Positions 43,141 to 52,397 are shown, numbered from the stretch's first letter. The stretch: DNA of 64,000 bases from Caulobacter ginsengisoli (GCF_030814835.1 NZ_JAUSVS010000003.1:186001-250000); one strand, 5' to 3'. Numbers and translations are program-made. Notes: a model not told the origin generated them from the letters alone.

Positions 43141-45500
43141 CGTCCGCCCTCCGGATAGACCCGGATCACGCCCCGCTCGGGCCAGTCGGGGTCGTTGTCG
43201 ACGCGCAGGATTTCGTCGGGGGCGATCGGCAGAGTGTCGGGCAGGTCGACATAGCCGGTCAGGGTCCCGCGCTTGCGATAGCGGATGGCCAGCACGCCGG
43301 AGACGCCGGCCTGCCGCTGGATGGCCGCCTCCAGCCGGCTGCGCTGCAGGGGCGAGCCGAAGGTGAAGCGGTCGGCGTGGAAGAAGCCCGGCGTCCCCTC
43401 GCCGTCGCGCCCGCCGCTCAGGGCCTCGACTACCCGCTTCTCGACATCGCCCGGCAGGCTGTCGGGAGAGACGCAGACCTCGATTTCCAGGTCGACCGAG
43501 GCGTAGCGCGGCGGCGGCGAATAGGATTCCACCCCGGCCATCCGCCGGCGGTTCAACAGCTGGACCAGCTCCAGATGCTGCAACGGGGTGACCTCGCCCG
43601 AGCCCTTCGGGTCGGCGGCGGTGAAGGCGGTGAACCAGCTGCCGGTCCAGCGGAAGGCGCTGCCGGCCTGCTGCACCCAGGAAAGCTCCTCGGCGGCGGC
43701 GACATAATCTTCCGAGCGCACCGCGCGGAACTGGCGGGCGCGGAAGGCCTGGGGGGCCATGCGGCGGACATGGTCCAGAGTCTCGGCCGCCGCCCCGCCC
43801 TCGGCCGCGAACGGGTTGCTGGCGGCCGAGATGAAGGCGGCCCAGGCGGGATCGATCTGGTCGATGCTGTCGGCGGCGACATTGCCCAGGGCGCCCAGGC
43901 CCGTGCGGTAGCGGATCTCGAACAGGCTGGCCGGGGTGGGCGAGAGGCCGAAGACGCCGTCGCCGAACCGCACGGTGACGCCCTGGTCGCCGTCGATGTC
44001 CCACTGGGTGGGCCGGCCGCTGTTGTCGAAGCCGACGGGGCGCCAGGCGATGGCGTCCAGCGTGAAGGCCTCGTCCAGGCTGTCGGCCTCCAGCAGGCTG
44101 GCCGTCCAGGTCCAGTCGCGCACGTCGGGCAGCACCTGGCGCACCGAGATTTCCGGCGTCGGCTCATCATCCCCGTCGGCGAGCCAAGCCAGCGGTGTGG
44201 CGGCCAGCGGGTGGCGGTGGACGAAGTTGGGCTGGCGGTCGTCGCCGTTGGGCCCGCGCCGGGCGATGGCCAGGGGGGCGTCGGGGGCGGTGAAGGGGCG
44301 GGTGTCGATGGCCACGGTCTCGAGCCGCCGCTGGCCCTGGGTCGCCGGCAGCAGGTTGCCGGCCAGGCTGGTGCGGGTCAGGTCGCGCTCCCGCGTCAGG
44401 GCGTCGTCCGCCCGCCAGGCGATGCGGGTCACGGGGGTCGGGTTGCCCAAGGTCAGGAAGACGGCGTCATAGGCCTGCTCGACCTCGGTCAGATGCACGA
44501 TCTGGCGCAGGCTCTCGCCCGGCAGGTCGGTCTGGATCAGCAGCGCCACCCCGGCCGCCAGTTGGTGGCCATGGCCCAGCAGCCACATCTCGGTGGCCTT
44601 GCGCGGCAGGCAGCGCTCCTCGTCGTCCCACCAGTAGGGGATCAGCTTTCCGGCGTTCCAGGCGGGGTTGACCGGATAGACGCTCGCATCCGTCAGGCCG
44701 GTCCCAATCTCGAACGGGATCACCTCGCCCTCGGGCGTGCGGGCCCCGACCAGGGCGCCGGCCGGGATCGGCGGGCCGGCGACGTCCAGGCGCAGCTGCA
44801 CATGGGCGCTGGTCGCCGGCCGGGGCTCGTAGTCGACCAACCGCGCCAGGGCGGTCACCGAGCGGCGCTGGGTGGCCGTCTCGATCGAGGTCTCGGCGGC
44901 GACGCGATCCTGCTGGTAGCTCAGCTCATCGGCCAGGGCCGACAGCGCCTCGGCGAACATCACCCCGAAGTCGGCTTCCGACCGCTCGCGCCAGGCCGGA
45001 TAGGCCAGGGCCGAGTATTCCAGCAGCGCCCGGCGGAAGCTCAGGTAGTCCTTGGCCAGATAGTCGATCGGCGGGATCGGCATGTCGTCCGGCGGGCAGG
45101 CCGGGCCGGGCTGCTGACAGTCGAAGTCGCTGGGGCAGAAGGCCTTGAACGAGAAGCTGGCCGACCGGAACATCCGGTCGATCTTCGGCGAGCCCAGCAG
45201 GGTCAGGCGGTAGTCCGAGAAGTCGCCCTGGGCCTCGAGCCGCAGGGTCAGGATCGGCCGGTTCTGGGCGTCGTGCGACCAGGCGTTGGCGGGAACGATG
45301 GGCCGCACCTTGACGGTCGGGATGCTATCGCCGCCATCGACCCTGGCGGTGAGGCCAGGGGCCGGGACCGGCTTGATCTCCACGGTGTTGAGGAAATGCA
45401 CATGCAGGATGGTCGGATCGCCCGCATCGACCTCGATGAAGTCGATGCCGTTGACCTTGGTCGAACCCAGGATCTCGCTGGAGCGGTTGCGCACGGTCAT
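43137..45500 (-). CDS. Baseplate J/gp47-like protein, Pvc11-like
   Basis: The 787-residue product has a module in the first half shared with Pvc11-type proteins: PIDYLAKDYLSFRRALLEYS, ERSEADFGVMFAEALSALAD and ELSYQQDRVAAETSIETA. A J-like C-terminal part follows (RYASVDLEIEVCVSPDSLPG and GVIRVYPEGG). This is the major wedge protein connecting spike hub and sheath. Coupled by 4-nt overlaps to gp25 upstream and the Pvc12-like gene downstream. Confidence 0.85.
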   Translation of the reverse strand: MTVRNRSSEILGSTKVNGIDFIEVDAGDPTILHVHFLNTVEIKPVPAPGLTARVDGGDSIPTVKVRPIVPANAWSHDAQNRPILTLRLEAQGDFSDYRLTLLGSPKIDRMFRSASFSFKAFCPSDFDCQQPGPACPPDDMPIPPIDYLAKDYLSFRRALLEYSALAYPAWRERSEADFGVMFAEALSALADELSYQQDRVAAETSIETATQRRSVTALARLVDYEPRPATSAHVQLRLDVAGPPIPAGALVGARTPEGEVIPFEIGTGLTDASVYPVNPAWNAGKLIPYWWDDEERCLPRKATEMWLLGHGHQLAAGVALLIQTDLPGESLRQIVHLTEVEQAYDAVFLTLGNPTPVTRIAWRADDALTRERDLTRTSLAGNLLPATQGQRRLETVAIDTRPFTAPDAPLAIARRGPNGDDRQPNFVHRHPLAATPLAWLADGDDEPTPEISVRQVLPDVRDWTWTASLLEADSLDEAFTLDAIAWRPVGFDNSGRPTQWDIDGDQGVTVRFGDGVFGLSPTPASLFEIRYRTGLGALGNVAADSIDQIDPAWAAFISAASNPFAAEGGAAAETLDHVRRMAPQAFRARQFRAVRSEDYVAAAEELSWVQQAGSAFRWTGSWFTAFTAADPKGSGEVTPLQHLELVQLLNRRRMAGVESYSPPPRYASVDLEIEVCVSPDSLPGDVEKRVVEALSGGRDGEGTPGFFHADRFTFGSPLQRSRLEAAIQRQAGVSGVLAIRYRKRGTLTGYVDLPDTLPIAPDEILRVDNDPDWPERGVIRVYPEGGR

Positions 45501-45892
45501 GACACGACCGCCTGGACGCGCCGCACGGTGCGGGTTTCGATGAGCTCGTAGTCGATCTGCACGACCACCGCCCCGTCGGGCAGGCCCGCGCCGGGCGCGC
45601 CGTCCTCGGCGCTCAGCACGCTGACCTTGCGCACCACGATCTGGTCGCCCAGCCAGCGGGTCAGCGACTGGCTCACCAATAGTTGCGTGGTCGCCTCCAG
45701 CCCCACCGACAGCGGCGAGAACAAGAGGCGCCGCAGGCCCGCGCCATAGTCGGGCAGGCAGACCCGCTCGCGCGGATCGGTCAGCAGGATCTGCCGGATC
45801 ATCTGATCGACGTGATCCTCGTAGTTGGTCCGCCGGGCCTGGCCGGCGCCGGGCGCGATGCCGAAGGGAAAGGCGAAGTCGGCTCTGGTCAT
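45497..45892 (-). CDS. gp25-like baseplate wedge protein
   Basis: The 131-residue product includes ADFAFPFGIAP, YEDHVDQMIRQILLTDPRERV and CLPDYGAGLRRLLF, matching the GPW/gp25 family (lysozyme-like baseplate wedge) including the conserved R-x-x-x-P-D-Y-G core. It nucleates sheath assembly in contractile tails. Coupled both ways by ATGA overlaps. Confidence 0.88.
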   Translation of the reverse strand: MTRADFAFPFGIAPGAGQARRTNYEDHVDQMIRQILLTDPRERVCLPDYGAGLRRLLFSPLSVGLEATTQLLVSQSLTRWLGDQIVVRKVSVLSAEDGAPGAGLPDGAVVVQIDYELIETRTVRRVQAVVS

Positions 45893-46215
45893 TGGCCCGA
45901 GGCCTTCGGCTGGGTGTTGACGACCTGGACGGGTCCCTGCGGCGCCTGGGTGGCGGCCAGGCACAGGCCCACGCTCTCCCTGGTCAGGGCCGGCGTGCCG
46001 CCCAGGGTGTTGCGGGTGGCGGGCGAGACCCAGCGGACGGTGACGCAGGGGCTGGGGTTGGGGCCGATCATGAACGGACAGCCGGCGATGGTGCAGGCAT
46101 CGCTCTGGATCAGCATGGCGGCGCCCGCCTGGGCCTTCTGCTGGCTGGCGATGGCGGTGACCGTCCCGCCGTGCGGGCACATCATCGTCGAGGCGGTGGT
46201 GAGGAACTGGCCCAT
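45889..46215 (-). CDS. PAAR-like spike tip protein
   Basis: The 108-residue product begins TTASTMMCPHGGTVTAIA and contains CTIAGCPFMIGPNPSPC. The cysteines and histidine (C13, H15, C41, C46, C57) are positioned to bind zinc at a spike apex. Small PAAR or DUF4280-like proteins cap the spike in eCIS and T6SS. The start overlaps the spike gene stop by 1 nt. Confidence 0.75.
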   Translation of the reverse strand: MGQFLTTASTMMCPHGGTVTAIASQQKAQAGAAMLIQSDACTIAGCPFMIGPNPSPCVTVRWVSPATRNTLGGTPALTRESVGLCLAATQAPQGPVQVVNTQPKASGQ

Positions 46216-46721
46216 CACTTCACCTCCAGCGCGCCGTCGTTGACGCTGACGCCGCTGCTGGTGGCGGCGATCTTGGACGAGCCGGCGGTGACGGTGATCC
46301 CGGCCGACTCCATCACCACGGTGTGGCCGTCGGCGTCCTCCAGGGTGATGGAGGGGCCGTTGTTGTCCAGCGAGACGCTGCCGGCCTTGGCGTACACCGC
46401 CTTGATGTCGGCGTTGGCCTTGGCCGGGACCTCGCCGGCCCGCCAGTAGCAGCCGGTCCAGATCGGATAGGAGACGTCGCCCGCCTCGAACTCGATCCAC
46501 ACTCCGCTGCCGACCTCGGGCAGCATGACGAAGCCGACGTCCGGGCCGGCATAGGGGACGCAGGCCATGCACCAGCCGCTGGTCGTCTCGCCCAGCACCG
46601 CCGGCACGGTGGCCTTGATGCGCATGGTCGGGGCGTCGACCTCGGTGACCGAGCCGCGGTATTTGCCGAAGTAGCGGCCGTGCAGCCGGTCGAGGGCGTC
46701 CTGGATCAGGTCGTCGTTCAT
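46215..46721 (-). CDS. gp5/gpV-like spike protein (OB fold + beta helix)
   Basis: The 168-residue product has an N-terminal OB-fold typical of phage baseplate assembly protein V: LHGRYFGKYRGSVTEVDAPT, then CMACVPYAGPDVGFVMLPEVG and GVWIEFEAGDVSYPIWTGCYW. A short C-terminal beta-helix follows (SVSLDNNGPSITLEDADGHT). It is the needle that carries the PAAR tip. In PVC-type systems the hub and needle can be one Pvc8 protein; here they are separate genes, coupled by ATGA. Confidence 0.85.
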   Translation of the reverse strand: MNDDLIQDALDRLHGRYFGKYRGSVTEVDAPTMRIKATVPAVLGETTSGWCMACVPYAGPDVGFVMLPEVGSGVWIEFEAGDVSYPIWTGCYWRAGEVPAKANADIKAVYAKAGSVSLDNNGPSITLEDADGHTVVMESAGITVTAGSSKIAATSSGVSVNDGALEVK

Positions 46722-47800
46722 GACGCCCCCACCGCGTTGCGCACCAGGGTGAAGCCCATGGTGTGGGTGTCGGCCGAGATGGAGTGGCGCACGCTCCAGA
46801 CCAGGTAGCTTCCGGAAAACCGGGTCCCGGCGCTGTCGACCCGCACCAGCTTACCGACCCGCAGGATCGAGCCCAGGGCGGCGGCGGTGACGCTGCCCTC
46901 GCAGCGGACGAACCAGCCAGCCTCGGCCAGCACCGCCTGGGCCCGGGTGGTCAGCTCGCCGCCGTCGTCGACCATGGCGGTCAGCATCGCCTTGACCGGC
47001 TTGCCGGCGAAGGTCGCCAAGTCGCTGTCGCCCAGGGGCGAGAGGCCACTCTCGGCCGTCTCGCCGCCGGCTCCTTCGGTCGAGCTGAACAGGGCCTGGT
47101 GGGCCATGACGCTGGTCGGCCGCATGACGTCCCAGCTGAGGTCCAGATTGTCGATATTGGCGTCCGGGCCGCTGGCGATCAGGATGGCGGCCGGCTCGCC
47201 GTCCAGCTTGGGCCGGGCGAACCAGCCGGTGCGCACCCCGGGCATGTCCTCGCAGAAGACGCGGCACAGCTTGCCGCTGCGCTTGGCCAGATTCATCAGG
47301 AACTGGGCGTCGGTCGCCCGCTGCATCAGGCTGTGGCCGGCCTCGGCATGGGCCGGGCTGTCGTCGTCTGTGTTGCCGGGGTTGGGGGTGAAGCCGTACT
47401 CGCCGAAGATGCTGTTGGCGACCGAGCCGTCGGTGACGTCGACCCATTCGCGGGCCTGCTCGGTGGTGTTCATCAGCCAGGAAGCGTCCTGGCCCCAGAC
47501 GCGCAAGGACGCCTCGCCGCCGCTGCGGTCCAGATTCAAGCTCTGGGCCAGCACGAAGCCGTCGATGATGCACTGGTTCTGCTCGTCGCAGGCCCGGGCG
47601 ACCACCGCCACATTGGCCAGCGGACCGAAACGTGGATCGGCCACGGCGTCGAGGTCGCCCGCCTCGTCGGTGTTGGCGGCCAGGGTCAGGCTGAACACGC
47701 CGGGCCGATCGGCGTGCTCCTCCACCTCCAGCCCGCCCAGCCGGTCGGTCAGGTCGCTGGCGGGCGCGCCGTCGATCAGGATGTCGAAGGCCGCGCTCAT
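46718..47800 (-). CDS. gp27/Pvc8-like spike hub protein
   Basis: The 360-residue product has the VgrG/gpD-like hub pattern: FDILIDGAPASDLTDRLGGLEVEEHAD, split as FDILIDGAPASDL and LGGLEVEEHADRPGVFSLTL. Also present are GYGFTPNPG-like EYGFTPNPGN, QRATDAQFLMNLAKRSGKL and SGSYLVWSVRHSISAD. This corresponds to the gp27 trimer that joins tube and spike. Both ends overlap neighbouring genes by 4 nt (LysM-like gene upstream, OB-fold spike gene downstream). Confidence 0.82.
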   Translation of the reverse strand: MSAAFDILIDGAPASDLTDRLGGLEVEEHADRPGVFSLTLAANTDEAGDLDAVADPRFGPLANVAVVARACDEQNQCIIDGFVLAQSLNLDRSGGEASLRVWGQDASWLMNTTEQAREWVDVTDGSVANSIFGEYGFTPNPGNTDDDSPAHAEAGHSLMQRATDAQFLMNLAKRSGKLCRVFCEDMPGVRTGWFARPKLDGEPAAILIASGPDANIDNLDLSWDVMRPTSVMAHQALFSSTEGAGGETAESGLSPLGDSDLATFAGKPVKAMLTAMVDDGGELTTRAQAVLAEAGWFVRCEGSVTAAALGSILRVGKLVRVDSAGTRFSGSYLVWSVRHSISADTHTMGFTLVRNAVGAS

Positions 47801-48075
47801 CCGCCGTCGGACCTCGGAATGGCGACCAGGTCGCGCTCGCCCAGCGCGGCGGGAACCGGGCTGTTGGCCAGGTCGCACAGCGACCAGAACCTGGTGGCGT
47901 CCTTCAGATGCCAGCCGGCGATCTGGTCCAGCCGCTCATTGACGTCGCGCTTGTGATAGCCGGCCAGGACCGGGCGGGTCGGCAGCGGGATGGCCACGGC
48001 GCTGACCTCGCGGCCGTCGGCGGTCTTGACCGTGTAGACGGGCTGTTTGGCGTAGCGGCTGTTTTTGTCGAACAT
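47797..48075 (-). CDS. LysM/gp53-like small baseplate protein
   Basis: The 92-residue product has the segment YHKRDVNERLDQIAGWHLKD and ATRFWSLCDLANSPVPAALGERDLVAIP. This resembles the LysM-like or tail-X/gp53 module in eCIS proteins that attach the tube adaptor to the baseplate. In many loci this module is fused to the Pvc7-type protein; here it is a separate gene 11 nt downstream. No peptidoglycan target is implied. Confidence 0.65.
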   Translation of the reverse strand: MFDKNSRYAKQPVYTVKTADGREVSAVAIPLPTRPVLAGYHKRDVNERLDQIAGWHLKDATRFWSLCDLANSPVPAALGERDLVAIPRSDGG

Positions 48076-48086
48076 CGCGGCGATCC

Positions 48087-48791
48087 TCAGAAGGGCAACA
48101 TGCCGATGGACGACTCGACGGCGTTGGCGAGGTTGGCGATGGCCAGCGCCTGGCGCAGGGCGTGGTTGATGTTCCAGGCCGCGACCGAGACGTCCTTGAG
48201 GATGCCGGTGGTGTTGGCCAGCACCTCGGGGGTCAGCACCTGCAGCCCGACGGTGGCGGTGGCCTGGGTCGGGTTGAGCAGGATGGGATCGTAGAGGGTC
48301 TCCTTGATCGACAGGCTGGTCACCCGCACCGGCACGATCCGTCCCGGCCCCCAGACGAACAGCACCATCGGGACCTTGCCCTTGGGAATCTTGGTCTTCG
48401 GAGCCGGCGCCCCGCCCCCGAACGCGGCGCTGACCGAGCCCAGCAGGCCGCCGCCGCCGGTGTCGACCGGGAACATCAGCATCTCGAGGGCGGCGATGCG
48501 GGTGTAGATGCCGCTGACCGTCGCCAGCCCGCCGCCCACCCCGCCGTCGGCGATCATGTCCGTGGCGCTCATCGCCAGGTCCAGGCTGAAGGACTGCACC
48601 GGGTTGCCGGCCGCCGCCATCGGATCGCCGCTCGACCCGGCGCCGCTCTTGCCCGCCGCCGCGCCGCCGGCGGCGGCCCAGCTGTTGGTCATCCCCTCGG
48701 GATTGAACTGGAAGATGATGATGTTGGGCGTGGGGATGGGCAGGGAGTCGTTGAACTCGATCAGCGCGCCGCGGAGGAACTTGCCGGCCAT
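48087..48791 (-). CDS. eCIS tube adaptor/initiator, Pvc7-like (CIS tube N-terminal domain)
   Basis: The 234-residue product has FLRGALIEFND near the start and IIIFQFNPEGMTNSW, the FQFNPE signature of the contractile-injection-system tube protein N-terminal domain (Afp7/Pvc7). Further strands are VPMVLFVWGPGRIVPVRVTS and IKETLYDPILLNPTQATATV, the latter typical of the tube-initiator family. The Gly/Ala-rich insert (residues ~40-65) is unusual. It links the first tube ring to the hub. Coupled to the 74-aa gene (1-nt overlap). Confidence 0.82.
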   Translation of the reverse strand: MAGKFLRGALIEFNDSLPIPTPNIIIFQFNPEGMTNSWAAAGGAAAGKSGAGSSGDPMAAAGNPVQSFSLDLAMSATDMIADGGVGGGLATVSGIYTRIAALEMLMFPVDTGGGGLLGSVSAAFGGGAPAPKTKIPKGKVPMVLFVWGPGRIVPVRVTSLSIKETLYDPILLNPTQATATVGLQVLTPEVLANTTGILKDVSVAAWNINHALRQALAIANLANAVESSIGMLPF

Positions 48792-49015
48792 CAGTCGCCC
48801 CCTCCCACCTGAGTGCGCACCGCCGAGACGATGGCGGCGGCCTGGGCCTGGACACCGGCGCCCGGCGGCAGGGTGACCGACAGCCGCTCGAGGCTGCGCG
48901 CCCCGTTTATCGGCAGACCCGCCAGGCCCGCGCCGACCCGCTCGGCCAGCAGCCGCGCCCCGTCGGCGTCGAGGCCGGGAATGTCGAGCACCAGGCGGCC
49001 GATGGTGAGGTTCAT
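48791..49015 (-). CDS. Small eCIS operon protein, 74 aa
   Basis: Not recognised. The product is soluble: MNLTIGRLVLDIPGLDADGA, a short beta start, then an amphipathic helix (RLLAERVGAGLAGL) and VSAVRTQVGGGD. It has 4-nt and 1-nt overlaps with the AAA+ and tube-adaptor genes, so it is translated as part of the cluster. eCIS loci often carry a small protein near the AAA+ gene whose role is not known. Confidence 0.65.
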   Translation of the reverse strand: MNLTIGRLVLDIPGLDADGARLLAERVGAGLAGLPINGARSLERLSVTLPPGAGVQAQAAAIVSAVRTQVGGGD

Positions 49016-51144
49016 GAACCGGCCTCCAGCGGGGTGCGCAGAATGATCCCCTGCTTGGAGAGCTCGCGCTGGGCGGCGGCCAGGACGTGCGGCATGGCGA
49101 TCCTGCCGCCGTCGGCCTTGGCCAGGAAGGCGGCGCCCAGGGCCGTGGCCTTGATCTCGGCCCCGTTCATCGACAGCTCGCCGGCCAGGAACGCCCAGTC
49201 GATGCCGTCCAGCAGGTCCTCGCCGGTCGGGCTTTGCGGCAGCAGCGCCTTCTTCCACAGGGCCAGCCGCTCGTCCTCGCCCGGCGGCAGGAAGTCGATG
49301 ATCAGCCGCAGCCGGCGCAGGAAGGCGCTGTCCAGCTCGCTCTTGCGGTTGGTGGCCAGGATGGTGACGCCGTTGAACGCCTCGATCCGCTGCAGCAGGT
49401 AGTCGATCTCGATATTGGCGAAGCGGTCATGGGCGTCCTTGACCTGGGTCCGCTTGCCGAACAGGGCGTCGGCCTCGTCGAAGAACAGGATGCAGCCGGC
49501 CCGCTCGCAATAGTCGAACACCGAGCGCAGCCGCTTCTCGGTCTCGCCGACATACTTGTCGACCACCCCGGCCAGGTCGACGCGGTAGAGGTCCAGGTCC
49601 AGCTCGCGGGCGATGACCTGAGCGGCCATGGTCTTGCCCAGGCCCGAGGCCCCGCCGAACAGCGCCGCCAGCCCCCGCCCCATCGGGGTCAGCCGCTCGA
49701 AACCCCAGTCCTCGTAGACGGCCCAGCGCAGGCGGATCTGGTCGGCGAACTCGCGCAGTTGCCGCTCCAGCTCGGGGGGCGCGACGAGGTCGTCCCAGAC
49801 GTAAGGCGTGGGGACCAGGTTCAGGAGGTCGTCCTGCGGCGGCGCCGAGCGGCGCAGGGCCGCGCGGACGGCGCCGGGGCCGATGGGAGCGGCGAGGGCG
49901 GCGGCGACCACCTCGCCGGCGGTCAGCCTTTGCAGGGCGACCAGCCGGGGCGGCTCGGCCGGGCTGTGCTGGCTCCAGAGGGCGAGGCGATCGGAGGTGT
50001 GCAGCGGCTCCAGGGTGATGGCGGCCTTGCCGGCCGCCGGCCCGAACGGCCCGGCCGCCGGCCAGCCACGCAGGGCCAGGTCGACGGTGTCGCTGACGGC
50101 CAGCCAATCGGCGGCGGCGATCCTGTCGGCCCCGCGCCAGTAGGGGATGGCGCCCAGGGCGCGGGCCATGCGGTGGCCGGCGGCCAGGATGCGCTGGGGC
50201 TCGGCGTTAGGCCGGCCGAGCAGCAGGGCGGCGTCCAGGGCCAGCAGGGCCTGGCCCCGGCCGGCGGCGAACCGCGCGGCCAGGGTCTGGCGGCCCAGCC
50301 CCTCGGCGCCACAGAGGTCGATGACCAGAGGCCGCTCGTCCGAGGCTGCCACCGCCTGGAGCGTGGCCAGCGAGGCCTGGTGCAGCGGCAGGCGCCCCTC
50401 GGGGGAAACCAGACGGGCGCCGCCGTCCAGCAGGGGATCGCGCCAGGACCCCTCGGCCAGCGAGACCGCCACGGCCGGGTCGGCGGCCCAGCAGGTGGCC
50501 GGCAGGTCCGGGGCCGCGCCGTTCAGCGGCTGCGCCAGCCGCCAGGCCAGCAGCGGCGCGGCGTCCAGCGGCTCGGGGTTATCGAACAGCCGGGCGGCGA
50601 GCTGGCGGCTGGGCTGCAGGGCCTGACCGTCGTCCTGCAGATAGGCCAGCACCCGGCCCAGGTCCGGCTCCCAGGCGACCGCCAGGGCCAGGGCCATCAG
50701 GTCGGCGGCCGGCGGGCTCAGGCCGAAATCCTCGCAAAAGCCGGTCCAGCCGGCGTCGTTCGCCAGCGCCGCGTCGGCTGCCGCCGCGGTCGGGGCCAGG
50801 GCCTTGGCGGTGGGATCGCTGGCCAGGAAGGCGGCGCGGGCGGCGGCCTGGTCGGCGGGGGCGGTCAGCAGCCGTCCGGTCTCGCCGGCGGTGATGGCCA
50901 GGCCCTGGTCCGGGCTGGACTGGCCCAGCCGCCACAGCTCGGCCATCCACAGGGCGTGCAGCCGCGCGTGGGCGCGAACCCGGTCCAGCACCCGCGCGAC
51001 CGTCGCGCCAGGGACGGGCGCTTCGGCAGGCTTGACCAAGCGGGGCGCGGCCGCCGTTTTCGCAGGCACGGCCGACGGCGCCTGGCCCATCAGGCTCCGC
51101 AGCTGGTGCAGCCACCAGGCGATGAACAGGGCCAGCCACCTCAT
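49012..51144 (-). CDS. AAA+ ATPase, Pvc15/Afp15-like
   Basis: The 710-residue product has a C-terminal AAA+ module with Walker A GGASGLGKT (residues ~497-505) and Walker B ILFFDEAD (~552-559). TILATNR provides sensor 1, followed by FLRRLRLIIDFLPP. An N-terminal AAA-like domain has a degenerate P-loop LCGAEGLGRQT (Lys replaced by Arg). This is the conserved eCIS ATPase, thought to act in assembly or cargo loading. The start MRWLALFIAWWL overlaps the terminator-like gene by 4 nt (ATGA). The first ~12 residues are unusually hydrophobic, perhaps a short membrane-association segment; that is an observation only. Confidence 0.9.
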   Translation of the reverse strand: MRWLALFIAWWLHQLRSLMGQAPSAVPAKTAAAPRLVKPAEAPVPGATVARVLDRVRAHARLHALWMAELWRLGQSSPDQGLAITAGETGRLLTAPADQAAARAAFLASDPTAKALAPTAAAADAALANDAGWTGFCEDFGLSPPAADLMALALAVAWEPDLGRVLAYLQDDGQALQPSRQLAARLFDNPEPLDAAPLLAWRLAQPLNGAAPDLPATCWAADPAVAVSLAEGSWRDPLLDGGARLVSPEGRLPLHQASLATLQAVAASDERPLVIDLCGAEGLGRQTLAARFAAGRGQALLALDAALLLGRPNAEPQRILAAGHRMARALGAIPYWRGADRIAAADWLAVSDTVDLALRGWPAAGPFGPAAGKAAITLEPLHTSDRLALWSQHSPAEPPRLVALQRLTAGEVVAAALAAPIGPGAVRAALRRSAPPQDDLLNLVPTPYVWDDLVAPPELERQLREFADQIRLRWAVYEDWGFERLTPMGRGLAALFGGASGLGKTMAAQVIARELDLDLYRVDLAGVVDKYVGETEKRLRSVFDYCERAGCILFFDEADALFGKRTQVKDAHDRFANIEIDYLLQRIEAFNGVTILATNRKSELDSAFLRRLRLIIDFLPPGEDERLALWKKALLPQSPTGEDLLDGIDWAFLAGELSMNGAEIKATALGAAFLAKADGGRIAMPHVLAAAQRELSKQGIILRTPLEAGS

Positions 51145-52385
51145 GGGATGTCGATCCACCAAGCGGGCGGCGCCTCGATATCGGCGACGCGCAGGCGCAG
51201 CGGGTAGCGGCCGGGGGGCTGGCCGGCCGGGGCCTTGAAGGTGATCTGGGTCCCCCCGGCGTTGATGGCGAAGACGCCCGGTCCCGCCGCCCCGCCCGGC
51301 GTCAGGGCGTCGGCGCCCAGCAGCACGGCGGTGTCGCCGGGGGTGAAGCCGGCGCCATCCACCGTGTAGAGGCCGGCGACGGGGACCAGAATGGGCAGGG
51401 GCCCGGGCACGGTGACGCTGGGCACGATGCTGATCGGGATAGCCGGGCTGCGGTCCGGCCCGCCGGCGCCGGGACCCACGGCCAGCCGATGCAGGCCGCT
51501 GGCCGGCGCGCCCGCTCCGGTCGGGACCTTGAGCACGATCTCGGACTCGGCGGCCGGCGTCTGGCGCCAGGCGGTGATGTCGGTCTCGCCGCTGCCGTCG
51601 GCCTTGCTGAGATAGATTTTGGCGTCCTTCAGCGCATTGCCGCCGACGCTGAGCAGGGCCCCGGGCGCCGCCACGGCGGGGGAGACATGCATCCGCAGCG
51701 TCTCGGCCCCCCCGCCCTTGGGGGCCAGGTAGCTGATGGTCGACCCGGTCTGGAACAGCTGCGGGGCCTCGGCCAGGGGCTCCAGGCCGGCGCCGGCCAG
51801 CAGCCGCGATTCCTTGACCGGCTTGGCCGGGGGCGGCGGGGTCTCGGGCGGGCGCAGGAAGACCACCGCCACGCGCAGCAGGGCCGACAGCCGCATGGGC
51901 ACGGTGATCGACTGCCAGAGGCGGCTCAGCTCATCCAGCGTGGCCTGCTCGACGACCATGACGAAGTCGCGCGGGCCGCCGGCCACCCTCGAATGGAAGG
52001 GCTGGGCGTGGAAGCAGGTCAGCGCCATGCTCATCGCCTGCTGTTCGTGGTGAAAGGCGCCGCCCTCCTCGTAGGCGGTCATCAGATAGGTCAGCACCAG
52101 GCCGATCGGCTGGCGGGTCGACAGCTGCGGGATGGAGCGCACCGCCGGGTCGTTATTGGGGAAGGTGTTGCGCCAGGCCGGGTCGGAGCCGACATGCATC
52201 AGGCTGAGCGTCAGCTGGCAGCCGTTGTCGTCGCGCACCACCTCGGGCGCCTTGCCGGTGACATGGACGGTGAACTTCTTGATGCCGGGTTCGGCCCACA
52301 GGGCGGAGTTTTTCACCGCGTCCCGCACCAGCTTGACCAACTCGTCGGTGACGCTGGAGAGGTCGAGGGTGTCGGGAAAAGCCAT
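51141..52385 (-). CDS. Pvc16-like tail terminator (DUF4255-type N-terminus)
   Basis: The 414-residue product has a ~190-residue N-terminal domain of the Pvc16_N/DUF4255 type: LVLTYLMTAYEEGGAFHHEQQAMSMAL and PMRLSALLRVAVVFLRPPE. The C-terminal part is beta-rich with two or more Ig-like modules (PGALLSVGGNALKDAKIYLS and GLYTVDGAGFTPGDTAVLLG). Pvc16 caps the sheath end. The Ig-like extension lengthens it relative to the core terminator and could be surface exposed. It lies 12 nt downstream of the proline-rich gene and overlaps the AAA+ gene by 4 nt. Confidence 0.8.
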   Translation of the reverse strand: MAFPDTLDLSSVTDELVKLVRDAVKNSALWAEPGIKKFTVHVTGKAPEVVRDDNGCQLTLSLMHVGSDPAWRNTFPNNDPAVRSIPQLSTRQPIGLVLTYLMTAYEEGGAFHHEQQAMSMALTCFHAQPFHSRVAGGPRDFVMVVEQATLDELSRLWQSITVPMRLSALLRVAVVFLRPPETPPPPAKPVKESRLLAGAGLEPLAEAPQLFQTGSTISYLAPKGGGAETLRMHVSPAVAAPGALLSVGGNALKDAKIYLSKADGSGETDITAWRQTPAAESEIVLKVPTGAGAPASGLHRLAVGPGAGGPDRSPAIPISIVPSVTVPGPLPILVPVAGLYTVDGAGFTPGDTAVLLGADALTPGGAAGPGVFAINAGGTQITFKAPAGQPPGRYPLRLRVADIEAPPAWWIDIP

Positions 52386-52397
52386 GCGCCCGATCCC

